From Chiua virens (Eukaryota; Basidiomycota; Agaricomycetes; Boletales; Boletaceae): a DNA stretch of 64,000 nucleotides. Below are positions 21,854-31,893 of the stretch, in pieces. The stretch covers positions 62,001-126,000 of the forward strand of contig JAHNUO010000038.1 of the NCBI GenBank assembly GCA_019787685.1, written 5' to 3'. Under the pieces are notes generated by a model, which had not been told where the DNA came from, searched no databases, and was given only the letters and a program-made list of their open reading frames with translations. The first letter of the stretch is position 1; each line of letters starts with the position of its first letter. The position numbers and the translations under genes are program-made.

Positions 21854-23003
21854 CTACGCAACAAAGCTATTAAACCAGTGCAAAAAGCCTCGGGCGCATT
21901 CCTCTTTTGCAAAACCTGTGAGAAGCCAAAGGGTGATACCGACGTGAGCGAATGTATGCGTCGTAAACGACAGGGAAAACATACGCTGGGTATCGTCTGC
22001 AGGATCACCACGGGTGCCAAACCCATGCGAAACACCACTGAAGATCTGGAAGTAATAGTGTGCCTTATTCTTGGCGAGGACGTCTTCTGCCTGACGGCGA
22101 GCAGCGGCGGGGAATGCGTGGTCGATTTCTCAAAGGTACGCTCAGTTTCTGCTTGGAAACGGAGAGGTAGACCATCATTCACCTGCACAGCTGACCGCGA
22201 TCGGAGCTGAGGTCCAGGTTATCAAGGTATATCCCTTCAATATGGCATCGATTACTGACCTACGCAGTTCTCGAACACTTCTACTTTGAGCTGTTTCGTT
22301 GCAGGGTCTAGGAGGCTGGAAGGATGTGCGACGGCACCTGTGGAAGAGTGCCAAACGTAAGGTGCAAAATGCCGAGGTTGGACACACTCACCTGCTGCAA
22401 GGTTGAACGTGGGATCGTTTGCGAGAGCAAAGACGAAAGGTGCCCCAAAGCAGTATCCTGGACAAGACCAGACGATGTGAGTAGAACGAGACCGTGTGAG
22501 GGACGGCGTACCGACTGCAAAATACTTGACGTCGGTTGTACCTAATCCCATGTCAGTAACATGCATTGGAGAAAATGTATGTGTCCAACCATAACGTTGT
22601 TTAACTGCCTTGACCCACTTTGGGGTATGCTCGTGTGCCAACTGGACAATCTTGTCACGCCAGGTTTCTCGAACAAAACCAGGTTGTGTCATGAGCGTCT
22701 CAAACCTGTCGCCAAAGAAGTAATCGAGGCCGAGGACAGTGAAGCCTAGGGTGCCCGTGTAAGATGGTATTGCTGCGCATACAAGTAAGCGTTGTTACCT
22801 TGAGACGCAAACCAATCCTGGATGAGTTGGCTGTTGATATAGAAGGGGCTGAATATGTCTGAAAAGTAGAGGAGGATCTTCTTCTGTCCCCCAGTGGCAC
22901 CTTTGGGCTCAGAGATGTATGTCTCGACGCCAGCAATCGTCTCTGTGCGCCCAGATGGGGTGCCGATGTGGGGGACAGTCTTGAAACAATCTTCGCAAGA
23001 CAT
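21854..23003 (-). CDS. dienelactone hydrolase family protein, copy B
   Basis: Eight exons (23003-22799, 22745-22590, 22541-22512, 22457-22392, 22337-22260, 22206-22183, 22128-21985, 21915-21854) join in phase to 254 residues. The N-terminus MSCEDCFKTVPHIGTPSGR leads into ILLYFSDIFSPFYIN and VLGLDYFFGDRFE. The triad is visible as VGYCFGAPFVF (Cys), AEIDHAFP (Asp) and FSGVSHGFGTRG (His). Exons 3, 6, 7 and 8 have the same lengths as in copy A (30, 24, 144 and 62 bases), and all introns fall in the same phase. Sequence between the copies has diverged well beyond a recent duplication. The substrate cannot be told from sequence. Confidence 0.9.
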
Positions 23004-25384
23004 GATGATCGATCAATGCGTTCGGGATTGGTTTGAGCTGTACTTAAATAGCTTGTCATCGTATGCGCAGCACAACTGATATGGAACTTCGGACATATTG
23101 GCATCGCCACCTGCAAGGCTACTCATTTATTCGCCTACAAGAGATTTGTGATATGATCTGATACTCACTATGGTGTTCAGGCCTCAGGACCGTGGAGATA
23201 CGATGCATCGGACATCATAACTTTACGAATTGGTTGAGGTTCTCCCGACTCTGAGCAAGCTATTAAATGCAGTATGTTCTGGTACGTTGCCCTAAATTGT
23301 AGTGGAGACAATGAACGAAAGAGAAAGGCGAGGTGCGCAAGGGAGTGGATGATATGTCCAGAACCAACAGTTGACGTATACATTACACGAAGGAAAGTCC
23401 AACTTGAAGCTTCCAAGTCCGTTCAGACTGTATGTACTTTGTAACATGCGACTTTTATCCTCAGCTCACCCAGAATCCAATCTAGCCGCAACCCAACGCA
23501 GCGCCGTGTGACGCCCTCTTGCATCCGTGTTCTAATATCCCTTCTCGAATTGCCGCATTCCGCCTCGAGTCGGGACTGAAGCCGTCTTGAGAAAATCAAC
23601 TTAACAAGCACCAATAACAGGAACTGTAGCGCACGCGAGTGCGCAGACACTGATGTCGAATTCGAGGAAGCATGATGGCGATCGAGCCCGAGCAGGCGGT
23701 TGCCACGAGCGTAACCGAGGACGGGTCAGCGGGTGCCGACGAGGCTGAAGAAGACCGAGATCCAGACGCGCAGCCAGAAAAGTTTACCAGGTGGCCCGTC
23801 TGCGTGACACGGACAAAACAGTACGCTCGACGACGTCACCATCAACGCTGACGTTACGATTAACACGATCGTTCAACGCGTCACGGACTAAGTTACGTCT
23901 TGCCTGTGTCTGCTGCATGCACACGCAGTCGCGCCCACCCAATGTGTATTGCGAGCCTACGACCACCGAAAGTCGTGCATGTGGCAGTATTGGACCTCCC
24001 ATGTGTCAGACCAGTCCTTTTTGGACTTGAAACGCATCATCGCACAGGGTCGCCTTCGAAAACGTTGCCCACCACAAGGTGCGTTGTTGATCGATTTTTA
24101 CTACTTTTCCACGCTCACCTCGTAATCGATCGCACAGGATCCGATCCCTTCTCAGTCCACGATAGAATGCCTCGAGGTTTCTTCATCATTGATGGCGGGA
24201 AGAGTGGGGCATCGCTCATCTCAACGCGCTAAGAGTCGAATCAGAATTGTCCTTTAGCCACCCCATGGTTCAAGGTTACAAGTCAATGGCAATCCCGTTG
24301 ACAGCTTCAATGATTGACGAAGAAAACCCTGGCTCTCCGGAACGAGTAGTCGTTCTAGTCTTTGCTCTCTCACACGGGAAATGATCAGTGCGCAGCAGCG
24401 CGTGCACATTACCACAAGAGCCCACCGAGGCATGTAATCCATGCGCACGGTAAAGACCCACTCAAATCCGACTCCTCACTTTACAAACGCGGCTCTAGAG
24501 CCCCTTCCTGTCCCAATAATACAAGTGCGTACGGTCTCTCTACAGTACATAACCATAAACACTCGAAAGTGTCTCACAAGGGTACGTTATTAACAATATG
24601 ACTGGTAGCCACGCATCACGAAACACTGAATACACAGCTAGAGCTGTCGACCGGCAAGAAAACGTGTCGCTGGGCATGTGACTCGTGGGCGACGCTCTAA
24701 TTAGTCCCTCTACGAACGACGCCGCATTTGGACAACGCGCCGGGCTGAAACGGGCTACTCGACCTTATCCACTCTTATCACCGAATCGAAGCATGGCAGG
24801 CGCGTAATACGTCCACATGACGGGTCTAGATCGCGCCAAAGACAACCCCCGTTGCTGTGATGTATGTGATGTACAGCCAATGATGAAGCCATCGATAAAC
24901 CAGCCGGCAACGAATCATCGCCTGCCGCCAGTACGCTGCCTCTGAATTTGGGTTTCTGGGTTTGCGGCGCCGCGCAAGCGTGTGGGGTGGTGACTTTCAA
25001 TGGGTTAATTCAGGAACGCTTCGGCCCCTGATCATCTTGACGCGCGAACGAATGGAGCCGTTTGTGAACATACAGCGAGGAATATGTCGTCGTTGTATGA
25101 CACGGCACCCAGATCTGAGAGAGTTCAAACTGTGTACGGGCCGTTGGGGGCGGACGGAGACAAGGGGCAGTCTGGGGGTGGCGTCACGCGCACGATTATT
25201 GTCTCGTTCCATTCTAGAAGTGAAACGCCGCGAACCACACGTCCGGACAAATCCAACACTAGATAAAAAAACTGTCAAATCAGCCTCACGACGTCGCGAT
25301 GATAATCATCACCCCTCGACCCTCAAGTTTGACACGCCGGTTCAACGATTGATCAACCCGACATCGACGTTGCTCTCTCTGCCC
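23004..25384. other. gene-poor stretch with second copy of the 15.9-kb repeat
   Basis: No confident gene is found. Around 23670-23850 a plus-strand frame contains an acidic run (GADEAEEDRDPDAQPEKF) but has no support. A diverged repeat at about 24290-24470 matches 15780-16020. The right part is the upstream region of the gene at 25385. Confidence 0.45.
24290..24475 (-). repeat. copy 2 of the diverged repeat (partner at 15.9 kb)
   Basis: It shares the ordered blocks GCATGTAATCCATGCGCACGG and CACACGGGAAATGATCAGTG with the copy near 15.9 kb, in the same orientation. The two copies lie on either side of the dienelactone hydrolase pair. Nature of the repeat unknown. Confidence 0.6.
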
Positions 25385-25912
25385 ATGCCTCAACGATTAA
25401 CATTTGAGTATAACCCACTCTCGTACGCCTATCCAGACGACGAAACAGACAAGGAGCTGTTCCTACAGGCGTCCAGGACGCATCCGCACCATCCGCATGC
25501 ACACCACTCCCAGCAGCAGCACCTCAGCCACCTCCGGGCGGCAGCCGTCCTGCTGTACTGGGTCAACATGGTCTTCAACGACGGCGAAGAAGTCTGGCAA
25601 GTCGTCCGACTGGACGAACAGGACAACGTGCACCGCTACGTGTACCCCGACTTGATCGTCGTCGATGGGAGCGTGTGGGAGTACAACGATATGTTCTCAC
25701 TTGGGGTGTTTACTCGGGATCAGCGGGAGGCGGTGTTGGAGTGTGCGGACGAGATCGAGTATGAAGTGAGGTGTGCGGAGGGGGGGCAGGGGGTGAGGTG
25801 GATGGGGCGGTTGTTGGAGCAGATGGTGGAGGAAGCGTTGGTAGGGGAAGGGGTGGTGAATGCGATCAGGGACAGCGTGCCGTTCTCGTTGGATGCGCGT
25901 GGGTGTCAATGA
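25385..25912 (+). CDS. conserved-looking hypothetical protein, 175 residues
   Basis: A single open frame begins with MPQRLTFEYNPLSYAYPDDE. The frame is open further upstream but the upstream part is arginine-rich and not protein-like, so this ATG was chosen. Residues about 31-46 form a His/Gln-rich linker (HPHHPHAHHSQQQHLSHL). A well-ordered region follows: LLYWVNMVFNDGEEVWQVVR, YVYPDLIVVDGSVWEYNDMF and FTRDQREAVLECADEIEYEV. I do not recognise the family. No signal peptide or membrane helix is present. Strong GC bias at third codon positions in the second half supports real coding. Function unknown. Confidence 0.6.
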   Translation: MPQRLTFEYNPLSYAYPDDETDKELFLQASRTHPHHPHAHHSQQQHLSHLRAAAVLLYWVNMVFNDGEEVWQVVRLDEQDNVHRYVYPDLIVVDGSVWEYNDMFSLGVFTRDQREAVLECADEIEYEVRCAEGGQGVRWMGRLLEQMVEEALVGEGVVNAIRDSVPFSLDARGCQ

Positions 25913-26226
25913 GCGTCTGGGAACGCGAGCAGTGAGTGGACGACGTCAGCTTTGGCGACCGCAGCGCGATACGATTGATTCTGACCAGGTTGACGGGTCA
26001 TTTTTTTCTTTGGTTTGGTCACGATGCATATTCATCTCTCTTTCTCTCTAATATCTGTGAACATGTGTATTCTGCGTGTGCCTCGTACGGCCGCCGACCC
26101 CTAGCTCTCCACTATGACGTGTCGTAAGACCGAAATCCCGAAATCGCGTCACACACGTTTGCGACTGGCGAGGGTGGTCGTGTGTGCGTGCAATGTACAA
26201 TTACGGAATGAACATGTTCGTAGCGA

Positions 26227-27297
26227 TCAAGTGGCACCCGAGCGCCGCTTTGCTTCTGCCTCTTCCTCGGAGACGATTCGACCCTGAACCTCCTTTTCGA
26301 CCTCTTGTGCGAGCTCGCGTACGCGATCGCGATCGGCACCGATCAAGGAGACGTAGACGCCACGCTGGAGGAGGGGGTACGAGCCTATCCGGATGCTCTC
26401 TGGGTCCACGCGCTTCTGGAGCGTGGAAAGGTAGGGTGCAATCGAGGATTCGGCAAGTCTGGATATCCAATCAGCATGCCTGGAAAGGGACGTGTGCGAG
26501 ACCTACTCTGTGAATACCTGCAGACGACACGGACGGGCGTCTGGGGGTGGGAGCGGGAGGAAGACCTTGAGGTTGTCGAGCATCTTTTGGAAGAGGGAGG
26601 GGATGCCTGGGAAGATGCAGAGCTTGCTCTCGAGCCGTACGACGGGCTGTGGGCGGGTGAGGATGGGAGGAGGAGCGAGAAGAAGGACGGACCACCCAAA
26701 TATCTGGGGACACAAAGAGGACCTCGGCGGCGTGTGGGAAGAGGGCCATGCGCCTGCGTGCGGTGCGCTGTTCGTCGGTTTGCTGAGCGAAAGAAGGACG
26801 ATTACGGATAGATTCTTCCATGCGGGAGAGGGTTTCTGGGTGATAGCTGAGTTGTTGGTTGAACGCTTTGGCGAGCGAGGCGTACGTGATATCTAGACGG
26901 TATGAGCGAGATCCGGGAGAGGGGAGGGGGACGCACCGTCGTGGGTGGGGCCGATGCCGCCGGTTGTGATGACGAGGTCGTAGCGCGCGACCATCCGACG
27001 GCTTGCCTCGACGCTGCGGGGGGTGAGTGGGCATTCGGAACGGTAGAGTGGACGCACATTTCGTCCTCGTCGTCGGCGATGACCTCGATGCGCTTTCTGG
27101 GATATGGTCAGGGAGATCGGGGAGAGAGCGAGCGGTGCGCACAGGTCGATGCCGTGCTCGAAGCAGAAGCGTGCAAAGTAGTTCGAGTTTCTATCGAGTG
27201 TCTTTCCATTGAGAATCTCGTCGCCGATGATGAGAGCGCCGGCTGTTTTGATATGCATGCCTCTTTTCAGGGTTGGCCAGATACGACGGGAGAGCAT
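26227..27297 (-). CDS. MoaB/CinA-type (MoCF_biosynth) domain protein
   Basis: The domain binds molybdopterin or nucleotides; in fungi, stand-alone versions resemble the N-terminal hydrolase part of FAD synthase and CinA-like nucleotide hydrolases. Six exons (27297-27143, 27096-27058, 27013-26937, 26892-26696, 26646-26507, 26458-26227) join in phase to 279 residues. Visible signatures are TAGALIIGDEILNGKTLDRN at the start, then DLVITTGGIGPTHDDITY, the ligand-binding loop of the family, and KLCIFPGIPSLFQKMLDNL. The C-terminal part ends in an acidic helix (EEEAEAKRRSGAT). The N-terminus MLSRRIWPTLKRG is basic and might target mitochondria; an internal ATG (MHIKTAG) is an alternative start. The gene diverges from the bHLH gene with 157 bp between start codons. 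Confidence 0.85.
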
Positions 27298-27454
27298 GAT
27301 AAAAGTGCTCTTGTGACCGGGGACAAACGTGCAAACATTGAACCAATCAGCGATGAGATGCGCGCACACGAGCACATATCTGGATATAAGCTCGTCTGCT
27401 TGTCGTTCCTTCCTCATGAACTCATCCTCCTCCTTCCGTCTCATCGCTCCTGCA
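27298..27454. promoter_or_regulatory. 157-bp shared divergent promoter region
   Basis: The start codons of the MoaB/CinA-type gene (minus) and the bHLH gene (plus) are only 157 bp apart, so both promoters must lie in or overlap this interval. I see no canonical TATA box. If the bHLH protein starts at the upstream in-frame ATG near 27416, the gap is shorter still. Confidence 0.5.
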
Positions 27455-28420
27455 ATGGACATCTACAACGCTTCCTGTAACCCCCCTCGCAGGGCAAAGC
27501 GTCACCGTTCTGATGACGACGACGACGACATCCCCGACTCCCTCTCCTCCCTCTCCCAAGATGATGATGACAATGACGACGACCAGCCCCAACAACCGCC
27601 CCCAAAACGGCGCGGTCGCAAACCGGGCACCCTCTCCCGTGCTGCCCGCGAGGCACAGCGCAAAATAAACCACTCTCTTATCGAGAAGGCCCGTCGCACC
27701 AAAATCAACGACGCCCTCGCTACCCTCCGCGAGCTCGTCCCCCCAGAGTACAAGCAAGAGGAGGAGGAAGAGGAGCCCGATCCCAAGAAGCCAAAGTCGA
27801 AGCCAAAGGCTTCCGGCGAAAAGGAGTTCAAGCTCGAGATCCTCGTCCGCACCGTCGCTTACCTCCAGGACCTCACCGCCAAGGTCCGACAGCTCGAGCA
27901 CGACGGCTGTCCCCGGTGCAGCGAGCCCATCACCCTCCCCAGCGCACCTGCTCCAAAGCCACAGCACAACGAGCCCCCTTCCAGGGATTCTTCCGTCTCA
28001 CGTCTCCCCTCCATCTCCACCTGGCTCCCTGAGGAACAGCGCTCCCTCCTCCTCACACCCTCCCAGTCCCCTCCCTTTGACGTCACCGCCCGCCCCACCC
28101 AGCTCCCCACACCACCCAGCTCGGCCACCTGCGCCCCCGCCACAACGGGATTCCTCATCCCGCCTGCACTCACGCTCCCCTCTCCGAGCACGTTCCTCCC
28201 TCCCATGCAGCCTCGGTTCTCCGGGTTCACCGCCCGTGCGAACCACAAGTCCTCGCCCGCCGCGTCTCCTATCTATACTCCTGACGACGAGACTGCCGCC
28301 TCACTCTTGCTGCGTATCAGCACCGCACCCAAAGCCACACGGACCGGGGTCCAGGCTGATAAGAACGGCCTGAGTGCCTTGACACCCAGCAGGCTCCTAG
28401 GTTTGAGCCCCGACAGATAA
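27455..28420 (+). CDS. bHLH transcription factor
   Basis: A single exon of 321 residues starts at MDIYNASCNPPRRAK. An acidic stretch is followed by a proline/basic stretch, then the basic-helix-loop-helix domain at about residues 65-150. The basic region and helix 1 read REAQRKINHSLIEKARRTKI and NDALATLRELVP; helix 2 is EFKLEILVRTVAYLQDLTAK. The loop between the helices is unusually long and charged (EEEEEEPDPKKPKSKPK). The His/Asn, Glu and Arg residues of the basic region (NHSLIEKARR) fit E-box binding. The C-terminal half is Pro/Ser/Thr-rich and probably regulatory. Related fungal proteins are not assigned a single target. A start at 27416 would add 13 residues. Confidence 0.85.
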   Translation: MDIYNASCNPPRRAKRHRSDDDDDDIPDSLSSLSQDDDDNDDDQPQQPPPKRRGRKPGTLSRAAREAQRKINHSLIEKARRTKINDALATLRELVPPEYKQEEEEEEPDPKKPKSKPKASGEKEFKLEILVRTVAYLQDLTAKVRQLEHDGCPRCSEPITLPSAPAPKPQHNEPPSRDSSVSRLPSISTWLPEEQRSLLLTPSQSPPFDVTARPTQLPTPPSSATCAPATTGFLIPPALTLPSPSTFLPPMQPRFSGFTARANHKSSPAASPIYTPDDETAASLLLRISTAPKATRTGVQADKNGLSALTPSRLLGLSPDR

Positions 28421-28561
28421 TGTTTCTTACATACCTCCTTTGTACGATACCAGGTCTCGTGTTGAATATGCGGATTGTACGATGATCAAGGACTCCAATT
28501 AGTGTTGTAACTTGTACTGTAGTAAGTAGAGGATATTGTTTACTCTTGTTTATCGTCCTTG

Positions 28562-30214
28562 ATGTTCAGATCTACCCAACGTCGTCTTTTCTCCATCGCG
28601 CAGAAAAGAACGGAACGCAAACGACGACAAGGTGTCAGTACGTTCTAAGTTATGATCAAACTACCTTCACATCACCAGCTATTAGGACGACTCCTTTCTT
28701 GACCATGTCATCATCCACGTCCGAGCCGGTATGTCAGCCCTTTTCTTCACCCGTCTCCATCCTCACCCTCACAAGGCAGAGGCGGCAACGGCTGTGTCGC
28801 ATTCCACCGTGAAAAGTTCAAACCCATGGGCCCACCCTCCGGTGGCAGCGGCGGGCGCGGCGGCGACCTCTACGTCATGCCCACGCCCGAACTAACCACC
28901 CTCTCCTCCATTCCTAAACGCGTCCACGGCCACCCAGGCAACCATGGCCGTGGGACCTGGCAAAACGGCCGCAACGCCACGCACACCGTCATCAAAGTAC
29001 CCCTCGGCACCGTCGTCCGGGAGCTCCCCCGCGACGACCCGCGCCGCGCCAAGGACGAGTGGGAGGCAGAGGAGGAGTCGTTCGAGGGTCTTCCTATCGA
29101 GGCGCGCCGTGCAAAGATGCTCGACAGCAGATGGGTGCACTATCCGCGGTATGAAGACGACAATGTACACCGCGACGCGTTCAAACAGGCCGAGGAGGCC
29201 CTCTGGCGGGAGGAGCGCGAGCGACGGTGGGCGAGGATGCAGAGGGCAAAAAAGCCGATTGACCTCGATCTGAGCAAGGTCGAGCAGGTCGTCGAGGACG
29301 TCGATGCGCCACTTGCGCTCGGAAAGACGGAGTATCTCGGTCACTTGATCGCGAGAGGGGGCAATGGCGGTCTGGGTAACCCGCATTTCTTGTCGTCGCT
29401 CAACCGGTCGCCCAAGTTTGCTACCAAGGGTCATGATGGCGAGCGTGTTACATTGGAACTGGAGCTCAAAATTATTGCCGACGTCGGCCTCGTCGGGATG
29501 CCTAATGCTGGCAAAAGTACATTGTTGCGCGCTCTCACGGGCGGTCGTGCCAAAACGGAGGTGGCGAGCTATGCGTTCACAACGCTGAACCCAGTCGTTG
29601 GTGTCATCCGTGTCGCCGACGACGACACCTTTGAAGGCGAACTCCGCGACGTTCACGTCTTCGAGGAAACCGCCATCGAACAAGCTCGCGAGCTCGAACA
29701 GGGGTCAGAACCCGAGATGACGGAGGAACCAGCCTCTGAACCTGACACCCCCTCTGTCGCCAACCTCGACAATTTTGCCATTTTCGAATCCTTCCGATTC
29801 ACGATCGCGGATAACCCTGGACTGATCTCACGTGCGTCTGAAGACGTCGGCCTCGGTCACTCGTTTTTACGATCGATCGAGCGTTCGCACGCGCTCGTCT
29901 ATGTCGTCGATCTCGCCGGCCCTGCGCCATGGGACGAATTGGCGATCTTGCGCGAGGAGTTGGACAAGTACCAGCCTGGAATGAGCGCCAAGGCGCGCCT
30001 CGTCATTGCCAACAAGGCCGATCTACTTGGTAGCGATGCGCAAGAAGTCATCGAGGCGCGAGCCAAGTTGCATCAACTGGAAACGTACGTACAGCGCGAG
30101 ATGGGACCGATGGACGTAGTCCCAATCTCCGCCAAGTATGGGCAGAATCTGAAGCGGGTGGTTGGGTTGATGCAACGGTATGTGAGAACGGCGAGGGACG
30201 GAGAGGTGAATTGA
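28562..30214 (+). CDS. Obg-type GTPase, probably mitochondrial (MTG2-like)
   Basis: Obg GTPases assist assembly of the large ribosomal subunit; the fungal nuclear-encoded version (Mtg2) works on the mitochondrial ribosome. Three exons (28562-28633, 28686-28728, 28776-30214) join in phase to 517 residues. Exon 1 gives a basic N-terminus (MFRSTQRRLFSIAQKRTERK) suited to mitochondrial import. The glycine-rich Obg fold follows: HVRAGRGGNGCVAFHREKF, GPPSGGSGGRGGDLYV, ARGGNGGLGNPHFLSSLNRS. The G domain shows GLVGMPNAGKST (G1), DNPGLIS (G3), NKAD (G4) and SAKYG (G5). Compared with bacterial Obg, there is a charged insertion of about 90 residues in the Obg fold and an acidic insertion in the G domain (about residues 370-400). 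Confidence 0.9.
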
Positions 30215-30394
30215 ACGAGGTGTGATTATATACCTACTACCGTGTTATATTAATTGGTCGTGTTCAATGCCCTCGCTCCACGATGACGTTTCTGCCATCA
30301 TCGATTCATCCCTCACGGCGAGGGTTTGCGCCGCTCGTCGGATCCCATTTTCCCCCTCCAATACGCACTCGCATCGTGGTGATGATGTGACGCG

Positions 30395-30805
30395 CTAACC
30401 CCCATGCAACGTCGAGATGAACACGATCTCGTCGCCGCTCTTGAGCTCGTACCCGCCCTCCCCTTCCAACTCCCAATCCGTGTCATTGATAAGGACCAGA
30501 ATGCCCGGACGACTGCCGGGGTGATGTGAGCACCCCGAACCCAAACCCAAACGCACGACGTACACGGTATCCCCATCGATGAACAACTCGGGACGTTCTT
30601 GGAGGAGATGGGTGCGGAGGTGATGTATGAGGTGGGTCACCGTCGGGGGCGTCCCGCCATCACGGTCACGATGGTGCTGGATCGGATCGTCTCCTCCGGT
30701 CTGGACGACGACGACGGGGAGAGAGACGGTGTGCCGACGTTGGTTTCCGAATAGGAGCTCGAGGCCGCCGCTAAACTCGATCGTCAGATCGATCTTGTCG
30801 GACAT
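30395..30805 (-). CDS. URM1: ubiquitin-related modifier URM1
   Basis: URM1 is a sulfur carrier for thiolation of wobble uridine in tRNAs and can be conjugated to proteins. Two exons (30805-30564, 30512-30395) join in phase to 119 residues. The protein ends in [16 protein letters not shown]; the terminal Gly-Gly is the residue pair activated as thiocarboxylate. The central [18 protein letters not shown] is diagnostic. An insertion rich in Asp, His and Gly ([17 protein letters not shown]) extends the first half beyond the roughly 100 residues usual for the family. The gene is convergent with the Obg gene, with about 180 bp between stops. Confidence 0.92.
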   Translation of the reverse strand: MSDKIDLTIEFSGGLELLFGNQRRHTVSLPVVVVQTGGDDPIQHHRDRDGGTPPTVTHLIHHLRTHLLQERPELFIDGDTVYVVRLGLGSGCSHHPGSRPGILVLINDTDWELEGEGGYELKSGDEIVFISTLHGG

Positions 30806-30891
30806 GGTCGTCGAAGGCGTTGACGGTGTGGGCTATAGTGGGTCATCTTACCCGTAGACGTCGTGAAGGGCTGTTGGGAACAAAACACGTC

Positions 30892-30975
30892 GGGCATATG
30901 GTGTAGCTGGTTATCACATCCGCTTAGCATGGAGCTGAGTGCGGGGGGTCTCCGGTTCGAGTCCGGATTTGTCCA
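30892..30975 (+). tRNA. tRNA-Ala (anticodon AGC) with short intron
   Basis: The 84-nt sequence folds into a cloverleaf. The acceptor stem is GGGCATA with TTTGTCC (one mismatch at 6:67) and includes the G3:U70 pair that marks alanine tRNAs. The D-arm is GTG...CAC. The anticodon stem is TCCGC/GCGGG with loop TTAGCA-T, anticodon AGC at 30926-30928. The T-arm is TCCGG-TTCGAGT-CCGGA. A 10-nt intron (about 30930-30939) sits at the canonical position after base 37. A T5 run at 30979-30983 is a Pol III terminator. Confidence 0.92.
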
Positions 30976-31354
30976 CTCTTTTTGATTTTTTATTGGATGC
31001 ACAGATGCGTAAAAATCGTAGCACGCTTTCCGATCCAATGGATGACCGTTCGTCGTGAAACGGTACACAAAGACGTCCGACTCCAAAAACGTCAAGCGAA
31101 CGTGCTGCCGCAACGTGACCTCCCGGACCTTGTCAACTGAGGAGGTACTCGATATCTCCATTTATGCTTAAACGTGTGCAGCAGGTCAGCCAACTGATGA
31201 AATGAAAAGGCGGTCCAACCAAGCACACGACTTGCTCCACAATCACACCTGATAACCTCATCCTGTGGTCGACGGCCGAGTCTCACCAACACACGTGCGT
31301 CCAATGTACACACGCTGTCGAATCAGGTGTTCTGATGGGAAAGGAACCAAAAAG

Positions 31355-31438
31355 TGGACAAATCCGGACTCGAACCGGAGACCCCCCGCACTCAGCGCCA
31401 TGCTAAGCGGATGTGATAACCAGCTACACCATATGCCC
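31355..31438 (-). tRNA. second tRNA-Ala (AGC), inverted copy
   Basis: This is the same 84-nt tRNA on the opposite strand, identical to the copy at 30892-30975 except within the intron (GCGCTGAG against GAGCTGAG). Downstream CACTTTTT gives a Pol III terminator. The mature tRNAs would be identical. Confidence 0.92.
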
Positions 31439-31479
31439 GACGGAAAGCGCTCGTGCGTGGGGTTTGTTGAGCCGTCGAC

Positions 31480-31720
31480 GACTCTCATTTGGAAATGGCG
31501 TCCGATTGTGATTCCGAAAATGAACCTGAACCTCTTGATTCAACGTGTCCAGACCCTCCGGGACCGCCTCCCTTTCATACGCACCGATAGTACTGTGGTC
31601 ATCCCCTATCGTAGTACGAAAAGCGAGCACGATCATGCTGAGACGAACTATTTCATGAATGCGGAGCGCTTCTGAGGGGATGAGCGACGAGCCGCCCGAG
31701 GATCGGTAAAGAAAATTAGG
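31480..31720 (-). pseudogene. decayed C-terminal fragment of an FAD monooxygenase
   Basis: Read on the minus strand, this matches the last exon of the monooxygenase next door in two blocks, with an internal deletion. One block gives LIxP..SEALRIHEIVRLS against PEALRIYEEIRLP. The other gives STIGAYEREAVPEGLDTLNQEV against GIGAYEREGMETMRQEI. Stops and frame changes are present. It is a relic of a tandem paralogue. Confidence 0.7.
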
Positions 31721-31893
31721 AATGGAACGCAGCCTTGAGCATGACGGTGATGGTAGCAGCGGTAAGACATTGACTACCTGATTCCCAACACCAGTGGTTG
31801 TACTGGCAGATCCGTGCCACTGACGGTGTATAACTTACAACAACAGTACAATATAATAATCAAGAGCAGGAGGAGTACCGCATGTGTGTTCCA

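Noticed and set aside
30840..31480. Several protein-like frames with strings such as WTNPDSNRRPPALS
   Set aside because: They are translations of the two tRNA-Ala genes, a well-known source of false protein calls.
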